From: Nymphaea colorata
Lineage: Eukaryota > Streptophyta > Magnoliopsida > Nymphaeales > Nymphaeaceae
Assembly: GCF_008831285.2 (NCBI RefSeq)
Contig: NC_045145.1
Coordinates: 13,390,802 to 13,454,801, forward strand
Direction of reading: 5' to 3'
DNA: 64,000 nt
Part shown: positions 33,823-46,565 of the stretch, in pieces
How the letters are laid out: each line of letters begins with the position of its first letter
Position numbering within the stretch: the stretch's first letter is position 1
Made by a program: the position numbers and the translations under genes
Notes under the pieces: generated by a model
The model's database searches: none
Told to the model about the DNA's origin: nothing
The model's input: the letters and a program-made list of their open reading frames with translations, nothing else

Positions 33823-36800
33823 ATGGAAAGCACAGCGGTGTGCGCGTCTTGCGGCAGCATCGGGCTTGAGAATGGAGGTGATGGCTACTTCTATTGCGTC
33901 GTCTGCGGTTTCCAGTCTCAGGACCTTTTGGAGCAGGGCCAAGAGGACCAGGTCGACTTCACCGTTGACCGCCGCTACGTCGTCCGCTGGCCCAACACCA
34001 ACCCTCAACCCGACCCCGATCAACTCTCCCGCCTCCAGACTCTCGCCGCCTTCCAGCGCCTCACTCAGTCCCAGCCTGATGTCTATGGCGCCGATGGCGA
34101 TGACCCCTCCAAGCCCTCCCTCCTCGTCGACAACCTCCCCGACCGCCCTTACCCCTTCGACTTCGCCCCTCTCTCCTCCCAAAAACAGAAGCAAGGGCAG
34201 ACTCCCCCTGACGAGACTGAGGTCGCTGCCGTTCTCAGGTCCCGCTACGCAGAGGGCCTCCAACTTATGATGCAGATGCAATGCGAGGCCCTCGTTGAGA
34301 AATTCGGTGTCTCACCGCTCATTTGTGGCATCATTGCTCCGATATGGTTTAGATACCTGGCGGCCTCGCGGATTCTTGAAGAAGGGTGGCAAGAAGAGGC
34401 CAAGCTCGCAGATGAAATAGCAGCCGTGGAACGACTTGTTACAGGTTTGGCTTGCTGCTTGTCTGTGCCACCTTCCCCACTTCGCCTGTTATTTTTTTTC
34501 CTACTTTGTGTTTGATGCAGCAAGCCATTTGAATTCTTCCCGCTTATTCTGATGGACATGATAATTTGGAAATTTTGTTAGGGGAGCATGGTGCATCTTC
34601 CCGGATTATCTCTTCATTTGAATAACATTTCAAGTACGTTACCTTTTATTGGTATTTTGCGATGTTCCTGTCAAATATGTATGTGTCAGGCCGTCCTCCA
34701 ATTTCATTTTGCCCTGTCAAGTGCCATCTTGAACATGGGAACTGGTAGAAGTGCATGTTAACGTCGCCGCAGGTAGTAGGTTGAACAAATATCGGATTTG
34801 AAGTCTAAGCGATTGTGCACAAACATATATACAATCTTCTGCATTTTGCTGATGGGAACAGTAGTCTCGGAGGCAAGTATCTATTAAAGGAAATAGCTAA
34901 ATTTGGAATGTTTGACACTTTAAGCGTCAAAGGTAGTTTGTATAGTAGCAAGGGTTGTGGAAATTGGCTCCCTTGCTGATGTCACCGGAAGGGATATGCT
35001 TCGTATCAAATGAAAACTTAGTTTGTACTAGATTTAGCCTGTCACGCTTTCTACATATTGAGTCCTCAAAATACAGTTTGTGACATATGACTGAAACAAC
35101 CCATGCTTTTGCTGTATGTTTTCTTCCATTAAGTTTGATTGAGTGGTAATTGCACCAGACTCACTTCTCCACACTGAGAAAATTAGTTGTGTTTTTCTAT
35201 ATGTCTGTTGCAATCATTTTTTCGTTCCTGAATTTGTACTAGCAAGTTTTGAGTCTGATTAATCTTGTGTTACTCTTCATATCAACCATGTTGGTGGATG
35301 AGAGCTGGTTTTATTGGAAACGATTTAATGGAATTCTAAGTGCGCAATTATTTCTTGCTAATGATAATTACATTATGCTTTGCAGATCCAAGGTACAGTC
35401 TGAAGCATCGGAACAGCTCAAAGTACAGAGCAGATCTTAGAACTAAATATGGGAAGAAAACTGTATCCATATGGATCAGATTATTGAAAAGCAAAGTCCC
35501 GTTATCTTCTTCATTAGCTATTTGCTTTTTGGCTTGCCATATTTCAAGAGAAGCGGTTTTACCCACAGACATAGTGAGGTGGGCTGCAGAGGGAAAGATT
35601 CCATATTTGGCTGCATTCATGGACGTTGACAAATATTTGGGTTCTTTAAATCTGCGCTCAGTAAACTCAAGCTTGTTATTTCGGCCTACAGAAGTTGTTG
35701 ATTCCTGGCAGTTAGAGTCACTTGCTGGATCAATTGCTGAACGTATAGGTTTACATCTTCCACCTGTGAACTACTTCTCTATAGTGAATCGTTATCTTAA
35801 ACAGCTCCCTATTTCCATCGACAAGGTACTTCCTTATGCATGCCACATATTTGAATGGTCGATGCCCCCAGATCTTTGGCTTCCTGCTCACCAACACAGG
35901 TTCCCATCCCGTGTTTGTGTAATGTCCATATTGATTGTGGCAATAAGGCTTGTTTACAATATAAATGGGTGCTTTCACTGGGAAAGAAACGCAGGCTTGT
36001 GGAAGAAGAACCATAAGAAGCAGAAATCGAAAAATAATGGTACTACCACTGTTGATGGTGTGGGGTCTTTTCATGCTGCAGATTATACTGTACATGGTTC
36101 TTCAAGGACAGCAACAACCCAGTCATTGTTAAAAGGCTTATTACATGCTAACTGTTCTGATTCAGATACCATTGACCTTCTTTGCAGCCTTGAGACAGCA
36201 TACGTAAATATCATTAGTGGACATGGTAAACTAGCTCGAATGCTATTTCATGGCTCACATGTTCCCCTTTTATTTTAGTTGTGTTAATGGTTAAATGTTC
36301 TTGAAGAAGAATGTGTTAACTGTTGGTTTTTTATGATCTGTTGGATCTTCATTTTTGTAATAGCATTTAAACTTTCTTTCTCTTATCAGACAATGCAGAA
36401 TATTTGTGAATAGATTTAAAAAGATTGGGAAAACAAAAAGGAACTTCATGCTGTTTAAATAAAATTTGTTTTGTTCCTGTTGTTGAATCAAATGCTTGTT
36501 TCTTACCGTCATTTCTCTTTTTCATGTTAATATTCATTTTAAGTTTGGTTTTCGTTGCTAGATTATTCAAAAGACCTGCCAACTTATCTGGAATACTGTA
36601 AGGACATTATCTTTGCTGGGAAGACAACATCGTATGATGAAGAGAACTTAATTACACAACTATGGGATTTTTTTAAGCATGAAGCAGAGGTAATTTTGAC
36701 TTTTCTCTTAGTTTTTTTTCTTAATATATTCTGCTTAAGTAGGAAAAGGAATCTCTAACCGCATTGACATCTAAGTCACGTGTGGTACTTCATTTGCATG

Positions 36801-37047
36801 ACATACTTGTGTCCTTATTACTCACAGCCTCACAGGTGCGCCTAGGAACTGAGTACTAGGATGATCAACTAGTTGACCTACCCAGGCTGAGCTGCCTAGT
36901 TGGCATCTACACTGGTCAACTAGGTGCCATCCATGATTCTTTTTTTTTGTTTCATTGAATTTCTGTTTTTTTTTTCTAAGGACAGAACTGTAAAATCATA
37001 AAAAAATTAAACAAGAAAATCACCTCTCTGTAAACTTTTTACCTTAT

Positions 37048-37084
<37 letters not shown>

Positions 37085-37562
37085 CATGTACATTATATAC
37101 ATGTATGTCTGTTTGTTTATACTCTGAATCATGTACTCTTTTGTTTTTTACCTTTTATTATCATTTATTGTGTTTCAATATGCCTAATTTATCTCAATAT
37201 ATTGTGCAACAACTGCAGTTCCTTATTTTTATATTATTTTTTCTTCATTTGGAACTCCTTGCCCTAGGAGATGCTTAGGCCTTTTAGAAGGTCATCCATC
37301 CACCTAGGTTTGCGTAGTGTTTTTGACTACTAAGCTTGTGTCAGTACAGTAATTCTGGGACCAAAGTTCTTATAGTGAACTGGGTGCTTCACCATTTAGA
37401 TAGCCCTAACTTTGTTGTTGACATGGATTAGGAACACTTTTTTGTCTTTTATTGCAGTGGGTCATCTATGAGCTTCTAAAAATGTTTTGCCTGACCATTT
37501 TTTGTCATTGCAATGGAAAATGTGTGAGCTATGAATTTATTGTGCATCAGTTTTTGTGGATC

Positions 37563-37618
<56 letters not shown>

Positions 37619-38112
37619 GCACTGGTGCATGTGTGGTAATATATGTACACCTAGCAGTACCCATGTATCCGCACTCTTTGAAATTGCAGTGTCTTACCCT
37701 CCATATCTGTAACAGCACCTGCATGTGTGTGGTTTAGGCTGACAGTTAACAAGTGGCATATTCTGAAAATTGGGATGCCTTTCTAGAACTATTTGGTGGT
37801 CTTCTCATTTTTAAGGATTCTTCTTTTTCCTCACAGTTCACATATATAATGCCGGTACATGAAGTCACCAAATAGTAGACCTATGAATTTGTTGGCTATA
37901 ACATATCCTTTTCATTTGAATCATGAAATAATGTTAATTCTGTTTCTTACTGTTATTACTATATTATTCCATGGTGGTAGTCAGATATACACCGTTTCGT
38001 TTTAAGAATCTAAGAATCATTTCCTTAGAATTGCTATTTGGTGCCGACTTCTTTGACATCATAACTTAAACAATCTTTGTGCTCCTTTACATTTGGAATC
38101 TAACAAAAATTG

Positions 38113-38170
<58 letters not shown>

Positions 38171-38463
38171 AGAAAAATGAACAAATCGTGTTACATGAAA
38201 TTGATTTTTATTTTTATTTTTTAAATATCATGATTTTCCTTGTTTTTCATTTTTTCGTTAATATCATGGTATTTTAAAAATATCATGATATTTTTGGCCA
38301 CTAGATAACGAAAAACGAAAAATCTATTACTAAAAAACAGTCGCCATAGGGGCATTGGTGACAATTTATAGTATGACAATGGTTAATGATACTTCTAGCC
38401 ATAGTTTATGGTGCTTTCAGTGATAAGTTCTTAATTTTTAATCATCAGCAACTATTCGGCACC

Positions 38464-38550
<87 letters not shown>

Positions 38551-40479
38551 GAATGATGTCTTTGGCTATTCAGAGGCACTGAGCCATCCAAGGTCTCTCA
38601 TTTGATGGAGATGGATGGTTAAGAAAAAAACATAGAGGAGAAGGTAGGAACTAATACTAGATGACGAAAATATCTATCGCCTTTTTCTCATTTTTTTTCC
38701 TTAACCATTCATCATGATGGATCAAATGGCCTGGGTTAGAAACTTAGATGGTTGAGTTACTCTAAAAGCCAGAGTCATTATTCAAGTTTCCACACACACG
38801 CATATATAATTATATATATAATGTGTATGGGTTCATATGTGTATGTGTGTATGTACTTACGTGCATAGGAAAGGAAATGAGGGAAGTGGCTTTTCAGGTC
38901 CCTCAGCTCCCTTGGTTCCGCTAATCCTAGGGTGGACATGATGGTTGACAAAAGGGACAAAAATAAGAGAGTGAAATAAGGAAGGGATTAATTAATTTTT
39001 TGTATATTCGCCATTTTTTCTTCCAGGAACAATGTTTTAAAATATTTTTTACCATTTCACATTTCGTTCAGATGATTCGCTGAATCGGTGACTTTAATGG
39101 ACTCATTCTGATAGCATTCGGTGGAGGAATAGATGCTAGCTGATTTTGGTTTTCACCCCTCTTCTTGGATGTTTTTTCTGGCACGATGTTGGAAAGAGGC
39201 CTTCTTTGACATGAAATTGGGCTTCTTTGAATCTTTACTGTGAGGGTTTAAAAGAACATCTTCATGGGAATGGCTAATAATGGGCAAGGAGGTGGGTAAT
39301 TAGATGAACAATGGCTGGTAAAAATGTTCCATTGAATTGGGTCTTTTAAGGTGCATTTGGTACATGCCTTTCAACCTTTCACTTGTTAGAAAATGATGCA
39401 AGAATCTATTCTAGGTAAATGGCGGATGGCATTTGTTTCTTTTTTCCTTTTTAAATTTTCCTGAAAACCAAGTCCTTGTGTTTAGAATACATGATTGGAA
39501 ATGAAAAGGAAGAATTATAGAACTAAGCCACTTAGTACCTGCATAGTGTAATCATCTAGCGAGACAAAGAAGCTTTATGAGTCTTCCTCTAAATGGTTGT
39601 CAAATATTCACATTCATGCCAAAGAAAGAAGACCTTATCAAGCTCTTCAATTTGTGAAGAGATGCATTTAGTCCATTGGCCTATCCCTTTCAATTGGTTT
39701 TTGTGGTTGGGCATGTCTTGTATTTTTCTTACTGGCTGTTAATACACAAGGTTACATGTCTGCCTGAGTTATTGGGTGCAATGTGAATAATGTCCTTGTT
39801 TTTCATAGCAATCACTTTTTTTCCCTGTTATTTGTGCATGGTGGATCTCATTTTTCATTTGTCATTTTGATGAAGCTTTACAATCATTAATCAGCAACCC
39901 TTCTTGGGCACTAAGATTAGTGGAGAATTATAATTAGATTTTTTGTTTTCCTTTTTATCAAAGGGACTAGATCCACCACTGAATAATGAGGCTGGATGCA
40001 TTGGTTCAAAGGCTTCTGTGGTGCATGTAACCTGTGTGGGAGAAGCTGATCATGAAGACACCTCTCCTAAGGTGATTGATGGCTCAAGGGTGTGGATGAA
40101 GCATCAAACTCGTAAAAGGTCAAAAAGAAAGAATGATGATGTTCAAGTCCTTAATCGGACATATTGTGAATCTAATTCAAGGAGGACATTGAGATGTATG
40201 AAATCAGACATGGAAAAACATGGTTTCTTGTATAATTGCTTCAGACGCCACCGCCTTTCTCCATCTACATATCTCCATTATAAAAGAACATTGTTGCATG
40301 GAAGACTAAGATATGTGGTGCATGCTGATTACTACATCTTACTTCGAACTTGTGCAAAAATTGTGGAGGTTGATGCTCGAATCCTCCACCTTGGGCTGCT
40401 AAAGCTTGAGAAAAGACTGCAGTGGATCGAGGAGCAAATAGACTGCAGCTTACCTGCAGTTTTTAAATGCACAAGCTAA
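33823..40479 (+). CDS. TAF1B: RNA polymerase I TBP-associated factor subunit B (TAF1B/Rrn7 family)
   Basis: Four exons, 33823-34444, 35386-36225, 36562-36689, 39964-40479, join in frame to 701 residues. The N-terminus is a zinc ribbon with Cys7, Cys10, Cys25 and Cys28 (CASC and CVVC), as in Rrn7/TAF1B and the related TFIIB. The cyclin-fold-like region follows (YAEGLQLMMQMQCEAL, SPLICGIIAPIWFRYLA, WIRLLKSKVPLSSSLAICF, LPTDIVRWAAEGKIPYLAAF, RVCVMSILIVAIRLVYNING). The last exon has a basic patch (RKRSKRKND) and the conserved SPSTYLHYKRTLLHGRLRYV. The protein takes part in Pol I initiation at rDNA promoters in the nucleolus. The 3,274-bp intron 3 holds four dinucleotide microsatellites. An ATG follows a GC-rich leader. 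Confidence 0.93.
37049..37080. repeat. (CA)n microsatellite in TAF1B intron 3
   Basis: About 16 CA units. Confidence 0.95.
37568..37610. repeat. (TA)n microsatellite in TAF1B intron 3
   Basis: About 21 TA units. ORFs of the YIYIYI type across it are translation artefacts. Confidence 0.95.
38115..38170. repeat. (TA)n microsatellite in TAF1B intron 3
   Basis: About 27 TA units with one AA interruption. Confidence 0.95.
38467..38547. repeat. (TA)n microsatellite in TAF1B intron 3, longest array
   Basis: About 40 uninterrupted TA units, self-complementary and able to extrude as a cruciform. Confidence 0.95.
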
Positions 40480-43400
40480 ATTTCTTTCAGTCTGCATACA
40501 TTTAGTAATTGGAAAAATATGTAAGGGTGCATTTGATGTGCCCAGAATTCATGGAAATTGCAGCTGCTCGTCTTTGCCACAGGTCACCTCCTTCTCAGCA
40601 GCTTGCTTTTCACCAACTCACCTCTTTTGCAGCATGCTGCCTGCTTTCAGGTATTGTCCCTCAAGTCTCTCCCTCTCTCTCTTATTTATAAAATGTTGTA
40701 AGTCAGGTGAGTGAAGTTTATCCCAGATCTTTTATGTGTGCCGGGTTGTTGGCTAAGTGTCATATACTTTTTTGGCTCCTTTCTTGTCATTGTCCATTTT
40801 GTTTCCTATTCTGTATACTGTCATACTCATCTTGTTTTTTTTGTCATAGACACGTTTCATTCTATATAGTTGTGTTGTTATGGTTATAGCTTTCTGTTTC
40901 TTTCGATTGTTTCATCTGAAAACATACAGATAGATGATTGTGGACATTGAAGTTTGATGCTGAGTTATTTTTCATAGGGATTCAACTGTAGTAGTGGGCC
41001 TGTGTTTCTGTTGCTTGATTTGATCCGATATTGATATCCCTTTGAACATTGAGACCTCAATGTGTATTGGTTTGGCTCTAGTGGTTTACTTTATGATACA
41101 TAAGCAAGTTCCATTTTTTTTTTGTTTTAATGAACTGCCGTGTTTGTGGGTTCTTCTAATTTATTGATTAACATTTGGTGAAAGCTACTCATTGTTCTGA
41201 CGTCTGCTAATCTGAGTGTTAGTTAACTTCTTAATAATCCTTCTCCCTTCCTGTTTGTTGATTAGGTTCTTCACCAAATGTTGCTAGTGGGACATCTCCT
41301 TTTCTGTAACACTGTTTTAACAAATTGAGATAATGTTATTGCATTCAATTGACCTTTACAGGCCCCTTAGTGTTTGAGTTCTTACTCAACAGCATATTGT
41401 TCCTCTATTCGCAAGAGTGCTATCCTTTGCTTCTTGCTTCCTGTACCAAGGAGCAGTAGGCAAGTGTGGTTTTGCTATTTAGTCGTCTTGCTTCTCTAGC
41501 ATGGACTTTGATAAGAAAACTGAACAGGATTGCAATTTTAGAGGCCAATCCTAATTGAAGTGGCAATCTCTATAGAGGATGAACTGTTGTCCTTATAGTT
41601 CTTGCGAACCATGTTGGTTATCCTCTCTCCTTCTCCCTCCCTTGTCCATATTTTCTTTTCTTTTCAATTTTCACGTGGTACAAGAGCAGACATTTTCAAT
41701 TTAATAGTTGATTATTGTTAAGTTGGCATTTTAGTCTCCTTGTGGACATCTTTGATCAGTTGGTTTTCAGCATTTTCTGGCGCACATTAGAGATTGGAGG
41801 TTAACAAATTTCCACTTAATCCTATGATTTTAGCCTTCATTAGCAACCAATGATTCTCGAATCATGCAATTTCTTTTACATTTGTAAGTTAAAACTACCT
41901 TGTTTGCCCTTGAGGTGAGAGTATTATCATCTACAAGGAATAAACAGGTGACTGAGTAATAATCTACCTTGTTGGTCATGATACTTTCCTTATATTTTGT
42001 TTCATGGAAACTTTGCTTATTTATTTGTTTTCAGTTGTTTTTATTGAATGCTTCAGTGATTTGCTTATATCAGGCCATATTTCCTTCAAAAACTGCGCTG
42101 GGGTGTGGTCAAAACTGGCCATTGAGAATACCAATATCATAGTGTATTTAAATTATGAAACAGGTATGCTTTTTGGGTGCTAGGCATATTTATTATATCC
42201 TTTATTCAAGGGTTGCTGTTTGACATGCAATGATTACATTGTGTAGAGACTTGTTAATTCCAAACAATGTTGCTGCAGCAGTTGGAAAAATGTTTCTCAT
42301 GATTCATACTTCATATGCTGCAGCCTGGTGGACCCACTGCTCTGTGTAGAAGTCAGTGGTACATGTGACTTGCATTCATATGAATGCATGGGGTCAACTT
42401 TTTGCTGTTATTCACATAATGTTAGTCTATAAGGCATTTGGTTGAGCAGTGGGCTGGTCTGATTGTGAGTTTGTAATCGTTGTTTAAAGTGACTGATAGC
42501 CTGTTCAGACATTGTTTTTCTTGTTCATTGTAATTTCTTAAGTAGAAGTATTATTATGATGTCTGAATATGATTTGCCTTGAAGGTTTGGTAGAAATCTT
42601 AGCCATCACAGGGTTTTATTGCTCATTTAATGACTTACGTGGTTTTCGAGATTGCTAGGAGCTTTAAGGGAGGTTTAGGAGTCGTGAAATGCCACGCAAT
42701 GGTGCAACTTAAGATGTACAAACGATCAAATAGGCTCCCGGGGTTGTACGCGCATAACATAACCTGTATTGGTTGGGCTAATAGATACACTGTATTGTAA
42801 TGTATCACAATATATCGTAAACATATTGTAAGTTTATTTTTAATTTAAAAATATAAAAATAGCAAAAAAAAAAGAGAAAAAATGAAGAAAAACATGTTCT
42901 CTATAAAAAAAACATGCCACACATAAATATAGGCTTATATAGCTATGATTATCCATTAACTGTTCAACATAACCTAATCTAATGTCAAAGCCATAGCATA
43001 TCAAGAGATAATTTTATAGTGTTATACATTGCAACAAGAAATTGTTTAACGCAAATAACAAATGAAAATATCATCATGATCATTTATCATCTTCATGTTC
43101 TCATTGTTACTTGCATTATCTTCTTCAACATGAATATCATTGCCAACATATGGAGACTCTTTCGAACGGTCAATTTCTCTAGTCGGCAATTTCTTTCTCA
43201 AATCAATGGTTTTTACTTGAAATGGGCAAGAACTGTTTATCTTTGAACTCTTAAAAATGTTAATGAGAGGAGTTTTAAGCCAAATTCCAAAAATGGGGGT
43301 TCAGACCCCATTTTTGTGTGTTTAGCAAACTGCGGGATGCGATACGCCATCCTTTAAGATACAATTAGTGTATTGTATCCTATTTCTCAATAGATATGAT

Positions 43401-43581
43401 ATAGCGTCGTATCGTACTAAGGGTAGAACACTAATATCAGTACTTTAACTAAAAGTAAAGTACTTGGCCACAAAGGGGCAAGCTTCATAAGCATTAAGCT
43501 TTAGAATGTGTAGAATGAATAATTTTGAATATCATGGGCATAATTTAACTACCAGAATTAACTGCAGATTTGATTAGTTTA
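40480..43581. other. TAF1B downstream, no gene recognised
   Basis: T-rich, intron-like or 3' UTR-like sequence. Short ORFs at 40509-40691 and 40707-40889 (+) have no recognisable domain. From about 42700 onward the sequence becomes AT-rich with GTATCACAATATATC-type words suggesting an eroded repeat, but no ends are visible. Confidence 0.5.
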
Positions 43582-43662
43582 GGCTGCTTTTGATAGGAGG
43601 GTGAAACACTGTAGAATAGAACGGGTGAGAGTACGGTTTCACACGTTGCTATCAAACGCTTG
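43582..43662. mobile_element. Very short foldback MITE-like element, 81 bp
   Basis: TTA flanks both sides (43579-43581, 43663-43665). The left arm CTTTTGATAGGAGGGTGAAAC pairs imperfectly with the right arm, whose reverse complement reads GTTTGATAGCAACGTGTGAAAC in two parts. This is consistent with a minimal Tourist-like foldback element. Confidence 0.45.
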
Positions 43663-43665
43663 TTA

Positions 43666-44047
43666 ATGTTATGAAATCCAGCGGTGTTCTGCTATTTACT
43701 GCGGTAAATTTACATCGCCGGAGGCTGCAGTGTGGTGGATCAGGCGGCGGCTTCTCTGCCTTCAGCAACTCTGGTCTTGGCTATGCCATCGGAATCGCTC
43801 CCGGCTTCCTCACCCTCTTGTCCACCGTTTCCTTGCCTCCTACATCTCTTGTGTCGGGCACCGATTCTCTGTTCCCCCTTTCACCCCTAAGCCAGCTGCC
43901 CACCACGGTGTGGTCCTCCCCAGCGTCGTCTCCGTTGCCGAGGACGATGAGGATAGGGGCGGTAAATGCTGGCATTGCGAAGTTCGCTTCTCTAAGGCGA
44001 AGGACCGGTCTTTTGGTGATGGGTTTTGTCTATCAGCTGAATGACTC
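43666..44047. other. GC-rich block with two overlapping plus-strand ORFs between two elements
   Basis: The 380-bp block differs in base composition from its AT-rich surroundings and is open in two frames (43671-44075 and 43730-44044). Neither product is recognised. It may be captured gene sequence or an eroded gene fragment. Confidence 0.4.
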
Positions 44048-44050
44048 TAA

Positions 44051-45409
44051 GGGCCCGTTTGATGGTAGAAAATAATTTAACGTGGTAAATTTATCATTAT
44101 AAATTTTTTTGAAAAAAATTATAGGATGAAATTTCTCCATCTTCCAATTTGAGGCCCTATTTGATGACATGATAAAATTTAACATGGTAAAATGAACCAT
44201 GTTTGATGCACATGATAAAAAATTTGAAAGACTTTTTTCAGGACTGGTAGTAGTAATTTTTTTTTTCTTGTTCTCCTCACCATTCTTTAATTTCACGTGG
44301 AAAAAAAAATTAAAAGATGATCTTTCAAAACAACAAAATGTTGAGGTTTACACTTACAACAAATCAAGAGAATTTACCTAGAAATTGGCTAGATCTAAAC
44401 TTGTAGAATCCTGCTGTGCAGAACTAGTCAAAAACTAGATCACAAACACATTGTAATCCAGCTTCGATCTTGCAAAAAGTAAAGGCATTCATGATATAAG
44501 AAAACACAGCAAGTCCTATGAATCGAACTGAAAAAAACAGCAATTCACAATGTATTACAGCTATTCACAGTGGTCCTCACAAAAGCATAAAGCATAGCAG
44601 GCACCCACCAAACAGGGCATGATGGAAGTGAAGTCAAAAAATGAGAAACAATTGAATGTGAAAGATGGAAAAAAAGAAATGAGCAAACAGAATCAGAGAA
44701 ACACAGAGATTCTGAAGTTGGAAGTAGTTATGACAGATCTATACAAGACGCACTGAACAAGTGCCCCAATTTCCCCAATTTCACAAAACGCACCGAACAA
44801 GTGCCCCAATCAGCAATCAGCACTTTTATCATTGTAGTTTGTAACTCAGTTATGTTTTTTTAAATAATGGGAAAGATGGGTTTCGATCAACCTTCTTTCT
44901 GTTTCCATTTCACACAAAACAAAAGGGAGGCACTCAGAAGACAACTCTCTCTGCCCGACTACTCCATCTCCGGCAGCGAAAACTTCACCTCTGGTGGCGA
45001 AAGATTTCTGTCCGTCTCTGGCAATGAGAGCTCCATATCCGTGGCAGGAGCTTCATGTACATCTCACGCCCCTGCTCAGCCCTGTCCGCCCCTTCTTAGC
45101 TGCGAGAGCTCCATCTCCGGCAGCGGGACATCACGCCCCCCTCTCTGCCCTGTTCGCCCTTCCCTTCCATCTCGGGCAGGAGGAGAGGAGTGAAACGAGG
45201 AGAAGATGGGCTTCGAAAGGAAAAGGTCGTGTGGGTGAAATTTCACCCTCGACCTACGAGTTCGAACTTTTGACCGGGTGAAATCGCTTTTAACGTAAAA
45301 CGAGTGAAATTTCACCTCGTTTGATACGTTGTGAGTGTGGTGAAATTTCCACATGCTGGTACATATTTCAACCACTTCTTTCGTTTTACCCGGACAATCA
45401 AACCGGCCC
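44051..45409. mobile_element. Tourist/PIF-Harbinger-like non-autonomous element, 1,359 bp
   Basis: The left end reads GGGCCCGTTTGATGGT and the right end, reverse-complemented, GGGCCGGTTTGATTGT (13 of 16 identical). TAA flanks both ends (44048-44050, 45410-45412), the 3-bp TWA duplication typical of PIF/Harbinger. A further GAGGCCCTATTTGATGACA at 44149 suggests nesting or rearrangement. No transposase motif is visible; the GC-rich stretch with ORF 44867-45193 near the right end may be captured sequence. Confidence 0.6.
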
Positions 45410-45412
45410 TAA

Positions 45413-46557
45413 AAAGGGGACATGGTGAGCCAAACGTCATTTTTCAAAATTTTCACACACGACAAGTTAAATAAATTTTTTAATGCCTCTAGTCGAAGAT
45501 GAAGGGCGATACGAGATTTTGGAATCTTAGTTCTCCAGATTTCATATCCCAGTCATAACTTTTTTTTTTGGTTTAAAAAATGAATCATAAATTAATTGTA
45601 ATTGGAGCCAGCAACTGATTCAAATATGTACACTCTTGTTTAGTGAATTATTTTTTTATATCTTTATATAGCATATGTGATGGATTGTCGCTTATTTTTC
45701 AATTTTTTGACTGTAGAAATAATTTTGATATCAAACGGTTGATTTCTCCTCTTCCCTCACTTAGTCATCAAAACATTTAAAAAAATTTCTCGACTCAAAC
45801 TTTTTCTAGTTCACCCAACACCTCGTTTTAGGATGATGTAAAATTTCCTCCTCTTCCACCCTTACCAAGGAACTTTTCCCGAATAAAGTTTCCCCTCCAA
45901 ATCAAGGTGAAACGCTACCTTAATTTTTGGTGTTCATCTTTAGGCTTCCTCCGTTTTCTTGGATTGAATCGTGTACCTTTAGCGGTTAAGGCATTAGACT
46001 GGTGCCATAAGCTCTGTTGTTTTATGTTGAAATGCGCATGCAGTTGGTGATTTCAAGCTTGTGTGTATTGCTATGACGCTGGCAGTTCTCTTGAATCATG
46101 CTCGTCTTGGAGCTGCACCCTGCTGTTCAGTTTAGCATCTATCCATTTCACAGTTACTTAGCTGCTCTTCATCCAAATGCAGATCGGCATTTCATTAATA
46201 AATCTCAGTATAGATCTGAATTTCTCGTACTGCTGTAGAGATTTACCAATTTTTCAGTTCAGGCAATGGAATTTCTTGAATCCTGAGAGCACTTACAGTT
46301 GAGACGGGGCTTCATTTTATGTTTGCATTCCTTGGAGGAGGAGTGTAGCTTTCTTGTTCCGTAGCTGCCAGTGGCACGCAAAAATCCTGCACAATTTCTT
46401 AATATGATTTCCTTTTTATTTCACCCAGCTGCATTGTGTATCAGAGAATACTGCTAACATGTACTGGACTTCCTGTTTTATAAAATTTGACACATTCGGT
46501 GTATTAACCATCTTAATGGCGCTTGTTGGTGGCTTTAGTTGCTTGTGGTTCGGCCAC
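45413..46557. other. Intergenic, between two transposon-like elements
   Basis: AT-rich, no ORF of note. At about 45981-46018 the text TAGCGGTTAAGGCATTAGAC resembles the 5' half of a tRNA, but no matching T-arm follows. Confidence 0.5.
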
Positions 46558-46565
46558 GTTGAGAC

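Noticed and set aside
33682-34281. 199-codon minus ORF over TAF1B exon 1
   Set aside because: It is the antisense shadow of a GC-rich real exon whose plus frame encodes the zinc ribbon.
37452-37737. Overlapping ORFs with YIYIYI runs
   Set aside because: They are translations of the TA array inside TAF1B intron 3.
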